A DNA stretch of 64,000 nt from Akkermansiaceae bacterium (GTDB taxonomy: Bacteria > Verrucomicrobiota > Verrucomicrobiia > Verrucomicrobiales > Akkermansiaceae): assembly GCA_024233115.1 (NCBI GenBank), contig JACKQB010000001.1:248001-312000 (forward strand), read 5' to 3'. Of this stretch, positions 18,534 through 26,961 are shown in pieces. The position numbers and the translations under genes are program-made. Within the stretch, counting starts at the first letter, position 1, and every line of letters begins with the position of its first letter. The notes beneath the pieces were generated by a model. It did not search any database. It was given only the letters and a program-made list of their open reading frames with translations, and was not told the origin of the DNA.

Positions 18534-19616
18534 ATGAATGTATTAATCGCCTGTGGAGGCACGGGGGGACACTTGTTCCCAGGCATAGCCGTGGCGGAGG
18601 AGCTTGAGAAACGCGGGCATTCGGTGTTGTTGCTCATTTCTGAGAAAAAAGTCGATGCCCAGTCGTCGAAAAAATACACCGGGCTGGCATTCCAGACGGT
18701 GCCGGCCATTGCCAAGCCTGGCACATTTTCACCGAAGATGATCCCCTTCCTCTTCAAGCTGTGGAAAACCGTGCGCCAGTGCCGGAAGATCCTTGCGGAA
18801 CACCAGTGTGATGCCGTGCTCGGGATGGGGGGCTTCACCTCGCTGCCACCGGTGCTCGCGGGCAGGAAAATGGGTTTGATGACCTATGTACACGATTCCA
18901 ACGCCCTGCCCGGCAAGGCCAACCGCCTCACCGCACGCTGGTGTCGGAAGGTGCTCATCGGGTTTGAGGCGGCCGGGAGGTTTTTCCCCCACTCCGATGT
19001 GGTCGTCACGGGCACCCCGGTGCGCAAAGAGCTCGCCGCGCTGCCGGACAAAACCGCGGCCAGGGCGAAATACGGACTCTCGCCCGAGGGCCGGGCCGTG
19101 CTGGTGATGGGCGGCAGCCAGGGCGCGAAACGACTCAACACCCTGGTCGTCGAGGCGGCCAAGGCCATGCCCGGTCTCCAGTTTCTTCATATCACCGGCG
19201 CCTTTGACCACGACCGGGTCAAGGAGATGGCCACCGGTCGCGTCGGCTATCACGTGCTTTCCTTCTGCGATGACATGGCATCGGCATACGCCGCCTGTGA
19301 TGTCTCGGTCTGTCGCTCTGGGGCATCCAGTATGACCGAGCTGTCCTACGTCGCGATGCCCGCGATCCTGGTGCCCTATCCCTACGCCGCAGACGATCAC
19401 CAGACGGCGAACGCCAGGGTGTTTGCAGAGGCCGGCGCCGCTGTGCTCAGACAGGAATCCGACCTTGACGCCGGGGAGCTGGTCACCGACCTCACCAGAA
19501 TGCTTGAGGACGAGGAAACCTGGATAGCGATGTCCGCCCATGCAGATGCACTTGCGGTGCGTGATGCCGCCGCTAAAATCTGCGACGAAATATCGGTTGA
19601 TGTGATGACCGCTTAA
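18534..19616 (+). CDS. murG: UDP-GlcNAc:undecaprenyl-PP-MurNAc-pentapeptide GlcNAc transferase
   Basis: Adds GlcNAc to lipid I to form lipid II at the inner face of the cytoplasmic membrane. About 360 residues, normal for MurG. The ATG at 18534 gives MNVLIACGGTGGHLFPGIAVAEEL, the canonical glycine-rich N-terminal loop; an in-frame ATG four codons upstream is also possible. Further signatures are GMGGFTSLPPVLAG, VHDSNALPGKANR, VMGGSQGAKRLN in the donor domain, and SGASSMTELSYVAMPAILVPYP. It opens the plus-strand cell-wall cluster. Upstream, 18307-18533 is a non-coding divergent promoter region without an obvious consensus. Confidence 0.97.
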   Translation: MNVLIACGGTGGHLFPGIAVAEELEKRGHSVLLLISEKKVDAQSSKKYTGLAFQTVPAIAKPGTFSPKMIPFLFKLWKTVRQCRKILAEHQCDAVLGMGGFTSLPPVLAGRKMGLMTYVHDSNALPGKANRLTARWCRKVLIGFEAAGRFFPHSDVVVTGTPVRKELAALPDKTAARAKYGLSPEGRAVLVMGGSQGAKRLNTLVVEAAKAMPGLQFLHITGAFDHDRVKEMATGRVGYHVLSFCDDMASAYAACDVSVCRSGASSMTELSYVAMPAILVPYPYAADDHQTANARVFAEAGAAVLRQESDLDAGELVTDLTRMLEDEETWIAMSAHADALAVRDAAAKICDEISVDVMTA

Positions 19617-19649
19617 CGGCAAACGCATGCCCACTGAACATTTGATACC

Positions 19650-21974
19650 ATGAAGATTGATGACCTAAGTAAACGGCTGACCGACCGGGGTAATCCCGTG
19701 AAGGTGCATCTCATTGGTGTCGCGGGGTCGGGTATGAGTGGTCTTGCGCTTCTTTTGTTAGGGATGGGGCACCGCGTCAGCGGCTCGGACATGGTGACCA
19801 GTGGCGAGACCCAACGGATGCAAGGTTTGGGACTGACTTTTTCAAGCCCCCACCGCGCGGACGAAGTGCACGGTGCGGATGTGGTGGTTTACTCCTCGGC
19901 TATCCGCGAGGAAAACGTCGCCCGGACCGAAGCCCGTGAGCATGGTATTCCCTGTATCCGCCGTGCCGAGTGCCTGGCCGCTATCCTGCACACCCGGCAA
20001 GGGGTGGTCATTTCCGGAACCCATGGGAAAACGACCACCTCGGCGATGTGCGCCCACGTCTTGCGCCGGGGCGGGATCATGCCTTGTCACTACGTCGGCG
20101 CTGAGATTCCCGTACTGGGCACCAACGCCCACTGGGAGGAAGGCTGCGAGCTGATGGTGGCGGAGGGGGACGAAAGCGACGGCACCCTTGCCCTCTACAA
20201 ACCCCGGCACGCGGTGATCCTCAACATCGAGGAGGAGCATCTCGATTTCTACCGTGGCATCAACCATATCAAGCAGGTCTTCACCACGCTGCTCGAGCAA
20301 ACCCGTGGCAATAAAATCTATTTCTCCGGCTGCCCTGTCGCTGCCGAACTTTGTTCGTCCCGTGAGGGTGCCGTTTCCTACGGTTGGGAAAATGCCGACT
20401 TCACCGCCAGCGACATCCATGAGACCGGCGGCACCGTTGCTTTCGATGTCACCCGGCGAGGTGAGTCCATGGGGCGGGTCGAACTCGGAATCCCCGGTCG
20501 ACACAATGTCCTGAACGCACTGGCCGCCGTGGCCGTGGCGGACGCCGCGGGTGTCGATTTCCAATTGGTCGCCCGCGCCCTCGCTACCTTCGCAGGAGCG
20601 CGCAGGAGGTTTGAAAACAAGTATCTCTCGCCGAACCTGCGCATCATTGACGACTACGGTCATCATCCTACGGAGGTCGCGGCGACCCTTCAAACCGCCC
20701 GCTCACTGAACCCGGAGCGGCTGGTGGTCGTTTTCCAGCCACATCGATACAGCAGGACACAGAAGCTTGCCGATGACTTCGGGGTCGCGCTTCAAGCGGC
20801 CGACCGTGTTTTTGTCACCGATATCTACCCAGCCAGCGAGCTGCCCATCGAGGGGGTTACGGCGCAGACCATTGTCGATGCGGTAAAATCTAACGGCGAC
20901 ACCCGGGCAGATGCCATAGGCCCGGTGAAGTGGGCCCATCATGCCGTTGGCAATGCCTTGCAACCCGGTGACCTGCTGGTCACGCTGGGTGCTGGGAATG
21001 TGCACGAAATTGGAACCAAAATCGCCCGCGACATGACGGTGGTCGAGGAAATGATGCGCTACTGCAATGAAGGCACCGGTCCCGATGACGGTCCCCAGGC
21101 CAATGCCAAGCTCTACGAGCCGATGAACCGGCACACGACGATTCTATGCGGTGGCCCCGCGCAATTCTGGTTGGAGCCGCATAGCTTTGTTGCCTTTTCC
21201 AAACTCGTTGCCTACTGCCGTGATCGCGGTATCCCACAACGCATCCTCGGGCGCGGCTCAAACCTGCTGGTGCGCGACGGCGGTATCCGTGGCGCAGTGA
21301 TCCATCCGACGGGTGGTGAGTTCTCCGCCGTCCACGTCGAGGGAAACATGATCATTGCCGGCGCAGGCGCCCGGTTTAAAAAAGTAGCCAGCGTCGCAGC
21401 AGCCCACGGACTAACGGGAATGGAGTGGATGGAAGGCATCCCCGGCAACGTCGGTGGCGGTCTGCGGATGAATGCCGGTGCCATGGGTACGGAAACATTC
21501 GATCAGGTCATCAGCGTCACTTTTCTCGACGAGGATGGATGCGTTCGCGAGCGCACACGCGAAGAAATCACCGCGCACTACCGCAATGTGCCGGAGCTGC
21601 GCCGGAACTACGCCCTCGCTGCCAGGTTTAAAGCCGAGCCGGCATCCCCCGCAGTGATCGAACAGCGTATGGAGGAATCAAAACACAAACGCCGCACCAG
21701 CCAACCGATTGCTGCGAGTGCCGGTTGCGTTTTTAAAAATCCGGAGGAGATTCCCGCAGGCCGGTTGGTCGATGAACTCGGATTCAAGGAAGCCTCGGTC
21801 GGCAAGGCCCAGGTGTCCACCGAGCACGGAAACTTCATCGTCAACCGTGGCAAGGCAAGCGCGTCCGATGTGCTTGGTCTGATCGACCAGATCCGCCGCG
21901 AGGCAAAATCCAAACGCAATATCACCCTGGAAACCGAAGTCCAGATCATCGGAGAAGATGAATTCACCTTTTAA
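19650..21974 (+). CDS. murC/murB: Fused UDP-MurNAc--L-alanine ligase / UDP-N-acetylenolpyruvoylglucosamine reductase
   Basis: A single 774-residue protein covering two consecutive-pathway enzymes. Residues 1 to about 465 are MurC: GVAGSGMSGLALLLL, the ATP loop SGTHGKTTT near residue 123, NIEEEHLDFY, and DDYGHHPTEVAAT. From about residue 490 the MurB part begins: GRGSNLLVRDGG (FAD site), EGIPGNVGGGLRMNAGAMG, and SAGCVFKNPEEIPAG near 691. In that last motif a Cys occupies the place of the usual catalytic Ser; Cys is, to my knowledge, an accepted variant in some MurB proteins. Such fusions are a recurrent feature of this phylum. The stop overlaps the region upstream of ddl. Confidence 0.95.
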   Translation: MKIDDLSKRLTDRGNPVKVHLIGVAGSGMSGLALLLLGMGHRVSGSDMVTSGETQRMQGLGLTFSSPHRADEVHGADVVVYSSAIREENVARTEAREHGIPCIRRAECLAAILHTRQGVVISGTHGKTTTSAMCAHVLRRGGIMPCHYVGAEIPVLGTNAHWEEGCELMVAEGDESDGTLALYKPRHAVILNIEEEHLDFYRGINHIKQVFTTLLEQTRGNKIYFSGCPVAAELCSSREGAVSYGWENADFTASDIHETGGTVAFDVTRRGESMGRVELGIPGRHNVLNALAAVAVADAAGVDFQLVARALATFAGARRRFENKYLSPNLRIIDDYGHHPTEVAATLQTARSLNPERLVVVFQPHRYSRTQKLADDFGVALQAADRVFVTDIYPASELPIEGVTAQTIVDAVKSNGDTRADAIGPVKWAHHAVGNALQPGDLLVTLGAGNVHEIGTKIARDMTVVEEMMRYCNEGTGPDDGPQANAKLYEPMNRHTTILCGGPAQFWLEPHSFVAFSKLVAYCRDRGIPQRILGRGSNLLVRDGGIRGAVIHPTGGEFSAVHVEGNMIIAGAGARFKKVASVAAAHGLTGMEWMEGIPGNVGGGLRMNAGAMGTETFDQVISVTFLDEDGCVRERTREEITAHYRNVPELRRNYALAARFKAEPASPAVIEQRMEESKHKRRTSQPIAASAGCVFKNPEEIPAGRLVDELGFKEASVGKAQVSTEHGNFIVNRGKASASDVLGLIDQIRREAKSKRNITLETEVQIIGEDEFTF

Positions 21975-21999
21975 TCTCACCAATCAATCCCAATCAACT

Positions 22000-22917
22000 A
22001 TGGATAACAAGTTACTCATCGCCGTCCTCATGGGCGGACCTGGCTCTGAACGCAAGGTTTCCCTGGCATCGGGAAACGCGGTGTTAGAGGCACTCAAAGG
22101 GCAGGGGCTGAACGCTGTCCCGGTGGATGTCACCGGCCATGCCCTGGATCTACCCGTGGGCACCGGCCTGTGTTTCAACACCATCCACGGCACCTTCGGT
22201 GAGGATGGTGAACTGCAAACCCTCCTCGAGAATGCGGGTATCCCCTATACCGGCGCAGGGGTGGAAAGCAGCAGGGCCGCGTTTGATAAAGTCGCCAGCA
22301 AGGAGGTTTTTGTCAGGCATCACGTGCCGACCCCGGCATCGGAAATCGTCGATTGCTCGGCAGGTGCCAAACTTCCCGGTATGCCGTTACCCTATGTTGT
22401 CAAACCACCGCGCGAAGGCTCCAGCGTGGGGGTTCATATTGTGCACAACGAATCCGAGGCTCTGGCAGCCATGGAGGACGCCGCCAAGTACGGCGACGAG
22501 GTTCTTGTCGAGCAATACATCGATGGTCTCGAACTCACCGTTGGGGTACTCGACGGGGTGGCTCTTCCTGTCATCCACATTGCGCCACGCAGTGGTTTCT
22601 ACGATATGAAGAACAAGTACCCGTGGCTTAACAATGATGGGGGCACCGATTACTACTGCCCCGCCGACCTCGATGAAGCGACCACGGTTGCCGTCCAGGA
22701 CGCCGCGCTGGCCGCCCACTGTGCTCTTGGGATTGAAATTTACTCCAGGGTCGATGTATTGTTAGACAAGGAGGGGCGTCCTTATGTGCTCGAAGCCAAC
22801 ACGATTCCCGGGATGACAGCCAGCAGCCTGCTACCCAAGGCGGCTAAAGTAGCTGGATACGACTTCGGTCCCTTATGTGAAAAAATCGCCGACCTCTCAC
22901 TCACCCACCGTAGTTAG
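22000..22917 (+). CDS. ddl: D-alanine--D-alanine ligase
   Basis: Joins two D-alanines for the peptidoglycan stem peptide. 305 residues from the ATG at 22000 (MDNKLLIAVLMGGPGSER), the standard start. An in-frame ATG at 21958 lies inside murC/murB and would add 14 atypical residues. ATP-grasp motifs are visible: HGTFGEDGELQ, VVKPPREGSSVGV, EQYIDGLELTVGVLDG, YDMKNKYPW and LEANTIPGMTASSLLP. Expressed with the flanking murC/murB and ftsQ. Confidence 0.97.
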   Translation: MDNKLLIAVLMGGPGSERKVSLASGNAVLEALKGQGLNAVPVDVTGHALDLPVGTGLCFNTIHGTFGEDGELQTLLENAGIPYTGAGVESSRAAFDKVASKEVFVRHHVPTPASEIVDCSAGAKLPGMPLPYVVKPPREGSSVGVHIVHNESEALAAMEDAAKYGDEVLVEQYIDGLELTVGVLDGVALPVIHIAPRSGFYDMKNKYPWLNNDGGTDYYCPADLDEATTVAVQDAALAAHCALGIEIYSRVDVLLDKEGRPYVLEANTIPGMTASSLLPKAAKVAGYDFGPLCEKIADLSLTHRS

Positions 22918-22926
22918 GAGATTATC

Positions 22927-23913
22927 ATGCCTCGATTCAGATCACGCAAGAAAACAACCCGTGCTCCACGCAACGCCGGTAGGGGGGGAGACCTCCAAAA
23001 GCTCCACATCAAGGTGAGTTCTCCACGCATCGTGATGCTTCAGGTGATGAGCGGCATTAGCAAAGGGATCAAATGCGCGGTTGTTTTGGCATTGCTGGGT
23101 TTGATCGGCTTTGGTGCCTACCGTGGGATTCAACACCTGTTTTATGGCAATGAAAAATACCGGCTGCAAGAGATCGATTTGCAGACGAATGGTAACCTCA
23201 CTCACGCCCGGGTGGTGGCTGTCACCGGGATCGATCTCGATGCGACCATTTTTGCCATCGACACCGATGCGGTGTGCGACTCCTTGCATGCCTTGCCGGA
23301 GGTGATCGACTGTGACGTGGAACGTCGTCTTCCCGGAACGCTCAAAATCAAAATTCTTGAGCGTGTCCCCGCCGTATGGATCGAATGTGAAACGCTGGGT
23401 TTTCCGGGTCGGCGCAATGGAGGTATCCTGGCTGATGGAAACGGGATCACCTTTCCCTGCGAGGGCGCCCTGTGGGAAGCGGCCAGGGATTTGCCGGTCA
23501 TCGTGGTCAAAGGGGCCAAGAGCGATGCGTTCCGTCACGGAAAAAAGATGAAACACCCCGACATGCTCCGTGCTTTGCATCTGGTGAAAATCTTCGAGGC
23601 TGGCAATGTCCGCGACCAGTGGCTTCCAGAGCGAATCGTACTCATTAATGATTACTCGATGGAAGCGGTCTGCAACGATGGCTCGCGCGCGATTTTCGGT
23701 ATGTACGACCATGAGCGACAGCTGGATGACTTTATCTCCATCCGCGAGCACACGCTGAAGACCCGCCGAGTTGTCAAGACGATCAACCTGATCCCCCATA
23801 AAAATATTCCCGTCACCTTTATTAGCGATCCCGTGTTGGTGAAGCCCATGCGCAAACCCACCCCGGTGAATCCACACCAGCGCGAAATTCAATCCATACT
23901 CGATCGTAACTAA
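22927..23913 (+). CDS. ftsQ: Cell division protein FtsQ/DivIB
   Basis: Single-pass divisome protein of 328 residues. A basic cytoplasmic tail (MPRFRSRKKTTRAPRN) precedes one membrane segment at about residues 48-68 (CAVVLALLGLIGFGAYRGI). A POTRA-type domain (about 77-145; YRLQEIDLQTNGNLTHARVVAVTGI ... SLHALPEVIDCDVERRLPGTLKIKILERVPAVW) and the FtsQ beta domain follow. A GGAG ribosome-binding sequence at 22917-22920 begins at the last base of the ddl stop, so translation is closely coupled. Placement between ddl and ftsA matches the common dcw order. Confidence 0.93.
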   Translation: MPRFRSRKKTTRAPRNAGRGGDLQKLHIKVSSPRIVMLQVMSGISKGIKCAVVLALLGLIGFGAYRGIQHLFYGNEKYRLQEIDLQTNGNLTHARVVAVTGIDLDATIFAIDTDAVCDSLHALPEVIDCDVERRLPGTLKIKILERVPAVWIECETLGFPGRRNGGILADGNGITFPCEGALWEAARDLPVIVVKGAKSDAFRHGKKMKHPDMLRALHLVKIFEAGNVRDQWLPERIVLINDYSMEAVCNDGSRAIFGMYDHERQLDDFISIREHTLKTRRVVKTINLIPHKNIPVTFISDPVLVKPMRKPTPVNPHQREIQSILDRN

Positions 23914-23991
23914 GGTCGATCGCCCCAGTATCCACAACTCAATTCTTTTCCTGATTTTCCTTATTAACCCCTATCTGCCCCATTTCTCTCC

Positions 23992-25209
23992 ATGGCGAAG
24001 TCAAAAATACACGTAGGACTCGAGATCGGCACCACCAAGACATGTATGGTGGTCGGCGAGGTGAAGCCTGATGGCTCGGTGAAAATACTCGGCCTCGGCG
24101 AGACGCGTAGTGCAGGTGTTAGAAAAGGGGAGATCACCGATTACCCCCAGGCCCGCGCCGGCTTGAAAGACGCCTTGCTCAAGGCTGAGGATGTCTGTGA
24201 CGTCGATATCAGTAGCGTGCTCCTTTCGGTTACCGGCTCGCATATCGCGGGGGTCAATAACTGCGGGACTTTCCGTCTGCCTGATGAAGAGGACGAGGTG
24301 CATGAAGGCCACATTGATGAGGCCACGGAAATAGCGCGCGACCTCGCCATTCCAGGTGACCATGTTTACCTGCACAATTTTATCCGCCATTACCGACTTG
24401 ATGATCACGAGCATACCGTGAGTCCGATAGGTCTGTTAGGTCGCTCGCTGGAAGTTGATTTTCATATCGTGCATGGGATACGCACACGTATTCAAAACAG
24501 CATCAAGTGCGTCCGGGAGATTCCCTTGGAGGTGGATGACGTTGTGTTTGCACCGATCGCTACAGCCCAGGTAGCACTGGAAAGGGAACAGAAAGACGCC
24601 GGTGCGCTGGTGATTGATATTGGTGGTGGTACCACCGACTACGTGCTCTATCTCAAGGGGGCCATTGCAGCCTCTGGAAGTATCCCGGTAGGAGGTGACC
24701 ACATTACCAATGATATCCACCTCATCACCCACATCCCGCTGAGTAGGGCCGAGGAACTGAAGAAAACCGAGGGCGACGCATCCGGTGACCCGGCCCGTGG
24801 GATTGGTATGGTCGCTGTCATGGACGACCACGGTCTGCTGGAAACAGAGATCAAGCGGTCACTTCTCAATGCCATCATCCATGGTCGACTTGAAGAGACC
24901 CTCTATCTTGTTGAGGACCGCCTTCCTGAAAACGCCTTGCGCGGTGTCGGTGCCGGCGTGTTCCTCACCGGCGGCACCAGCCGAATGCGCGGCTTTAGTG
25001 AGCTGGCTAACGAGATTTTCGGACTGCCCATCTATCTGGCGGAACAATCCAATCTCAGCGGCGTACATGCGAATTTCCGTGATCCGCAGTATTCCACCGC
25101 AGTCGGACTGATCCGCTACGCCCAGATTCTCGACGCTGAACGCATGTCCGCTACCGGTGGCGGTGTGGTTAGCCGCGCCATCAAGTCAATATGGCCGTTT
25201 CGACGTTAA
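23992..25209 (+). CDS. ftsA: Cell division protein FtsA
   Basis: Actin-like ATPase of 405 residues that normally tethers FtsZ filaments to the membrane. Seen: VGLEIGTTKTCMVVGEV (phosphate 1), VIDIGGGTTDYVLY near residue 205 (phosphate 2), GVFLTGGTSRMRGFSELAN (adenosine site). A short C-terminal amphipathic segment, SRAIKSIWPFRR, serves as the membrane anchor. It follows ftsQ by 78 bases. Unusually, no ftsZ lies downstream; the next gene is an unrelated metallo-hydrolase. Confidence 0.96.
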   Translation: MAKSKIHVGLEIGTTKTCMVVGEVKPDGSVKILGLGETRSAGVRKGEITDYPQARAGLKDALLKAEDVCDVDISSVLLSVTGSHIAGVNNCGTFRLPDEEDEVHEGHIDEATEIARDLAIPGDHVYLHNFIRHYRLDDHEHTVSPIGLLGRSLEVDFHIVHGIRTRIQNSIKCVREIPLEVDDVVFAPIATAQVALEREQKDAGALVIDIGGGTTDYVLYLKGAIAASGSIPVGGDHITNDIHLITHIPLSRAEELKKTEGDASGDPARGIGMVAVMDDHGLLETEIKRSLLNAIIHGRLEETLYLVEDRLPENALRGVGAGVFLTGGTSRMRGFSELANEIFGLPIYLAEQSNLSGVHANFRDPQYSTAVGLIRYAQILDAERMSATGGGVVSRAIKSIWPFRR

Positions 25210-25278
25210 TCATCCGATTGTTGGTAGAAAATCACCTCGCTACTTGCACCCAGGTGGATTGTATTGTCTAGTAGCACC

Positions 25279-26679
25279 ATGAAACTCAAGTTCTGCGGCG
25301 CCGCCGGTACTACGACAGGTTCCCAGCATCTGCTGGAGGTGAATGGGAAACGCATCCTGCTCGACTGCGGGCTCTATCAGGGTCGGCGCAAAGACGCCTA
25401 CAAGGTGAACTGCTGCTTCCCGTATTTTGACCCGCAGGAGATCGATTGTGTCGTCCTCTCACACGCCCACATTGATCACTCGGGCAACCTGCCCAACCTG
25501 TGCAGCAAAGGGTTTGAAGGCAACATCTACGCCACATTCGCCACCCGCGACCTGTGCCAGGTCATGCTTGCCGACAGTGCCCACATCCAGGAAAGCGACA
25601 CCAAGTGGCTGAACAAAAGACTCAAAAAGAAAAACCAGCCGCCTGTCGAGCCGCTCTACGACGCACGTGATGCCGAGAAGTGTCTCAAGCAGTTTGTCAA
25701 CGTCGGCTATAATCGTCCACTGGTGATCGCCCCCGGTGTCAGTGTCCGGTTTTTTGATGCCGGGCATATCCTCGGCAGTGCCCAGATATTGTTAGAAATC
25801 GATGATGAGGAGGACGGGAAAAAGAAACGCTTCCTCTTTTCCGGCGACGTTGGCAGGGGGGGGAATGACCTGCTCAACGACCCCGTTGCTGTTGAAAACG
25901 TCGACTACCTGCTGATGGAAAGCACCTACGGCGGACGCGAGCATGAGCTTGGAACCGGCGCCGATGATCGGATCGCAGACGTCCTCAACAGGGCGATTCA
26001 GCGGGGAGGGAAAATCATCATTCCCTGTTTCGCGGTCGAGCGGACCCAACAGATTCTGTACGTCCTGCACCAGCTCTTTGAAGACGGTCGGATTCCCGAG
26101 GTGCCGGTATTTGTCGATAGTCCGCTCGCGGTGAATGCCACCGAGATTTTCCGTCTCCACCCCGAGTGTTTCAATGAGGAGGTGCACACGTTCCTCTACG
26201 AAAAACGCAACCCCTTCGGCTTTGAAGGCCTGACCCTGATCCGCTCCGTCGCCAAGTCCAAGGAACTCAACGATAGCAAGAAACAGGGGATCATCATCTC
26301 GGCCTCCGGCATGTGCGAGGCGGGCCGCATCCTGCATCACCTGAAAAACGGCATCGGCAATCCGGCCAACACCATTCTCTTTGTCGGCTACTGTGCCGAG
26401 AACACCCTCGGTTGGAAAATCCGCCACCGTGAGCCGGAGGTGAATATCTTTGGCCAGCCGTATCCATTACGTGCCCATGTCGAGATCATGGACTCCTTTT
26501 CGGGTCACGCCGATCACTCGGAGCTCATCGACTACTTCAAGGCGATGACCGGCAGTAAGAAAAAAGTCTGGCTCGTCCACGGCGAGCGAACCCGATCGGA
26601 AACCTTCTGCGCAGCCCTCCGCGAGATCCACAACGGCGATGTCGAGGTTGGTGTGCTCGGCAAAGAGGTCCATTTTTAG
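25279..26679 (+). CDS. Beta-CASP metallo-beta-lactamase-fold ribonuclease-like protein
   Basis: 466 residues from ATG 25279 (MKLKFCGAAGTTTGSQHLLE); an upstream TTG at 25264 is less likely. The metallo-beta-lactamase core has the metal motif SHAHIDHSGNLP near residue 60, and FDAGHILGSAQ and FSGDVGRGG further on. The beta-CASP cap contains ESTYGGREH, DSPLAVNATEIFRLHPE and IIISASGMCEAGRILHHLKNG. A terminal RMMBL-type part has SFSGHADHSELIDYF and WLVHGE. Family members such as CPSF-73-like and RNase J-related proteins are nucleases. The RNA substrate here is unknown. Confidence 0.92.
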   Translation: MKLKFCGAAGTTTGSQHLLEVNGKRILLDCGLYQGRRKDAYKVNCCFPYFDPQEIDCVVLSHAHIDHSGNLPNLCSKGFEGNIYATFATRDLCQVMLADSAHIQESDTKWLNKRLKKKNQPPVEPLYDARDAEKCLKQFVNVGYNRPLVIAPGVSVRFFDAGHILGSAQILLEIDDEEDGKKKRFLFSGDVGRGGNDLLNDPVAVENVDYLLMESTYGGREHELGTGADDRIADVLNRAIQRGGKIIIPCFAVERTQQILYVLHQLFEDGRIPEVPVFVDSPLAVNATEIFRLHPECFNEEVHTFLYEKRNPFGFEGLTLIRSVAKSKELNDSKKQGIIISASGMCEAGRILHHLKNGIGNPANTILFVGYCAENTLGWKIRHREPEVNIFGQPYPLRAHVEIMDSFSGHADHSELIDYFKAMTGSKKKVWLVHGERTRSETFCAALREIHNGDVEVGVLGKEVHF

Positions 26680-26795
26680 CCGACCAATTATCGCTTGCAT
26701 TCCACCGGTGGCTGCGCTACCAAATCCACCCAAACCGCTGCCCGGGCTGCCCGGCGCTGCTTTTCCGGTAGTGGTTTTGATCCATGGTATTCAAA

Positions 26796-26870
26796 GCGCG
26801 ATTAGCTCAGGGGTAGAGCGCATGCTTCACACGCATGATGTCGCAGGTTCAAATCCTGCATCGCGCACCA
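26796..26870 (+). tRNA. tRNA-Val (anticodon CAC)
   Basis: Full cloverleaf of 75 bases with an encoded 3' CCA. Acceptor stem GCGCGAT pairs with ATCGCGC, D stem GCTC with GAGC, anticodon stem CATGC with GCATG enclosing loop TTCACAC (anticodon CAC, reading GTG valine codons), and T stem GCAGG with CCTGC around TTCAAAT. The 116 bases between the preceding gene and the tRNA hold no recognisable gene. Confidence 0.96.
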
Positions 26871-26961
26871 TTGGTTGATCCCTCCGCAGGGGCGGATAGG
26901 TGGGAGGGGATTCGGGGGCTGCACCCAGCTCCGGGGGCTACAGCAAACTGTCGGACGGGTA

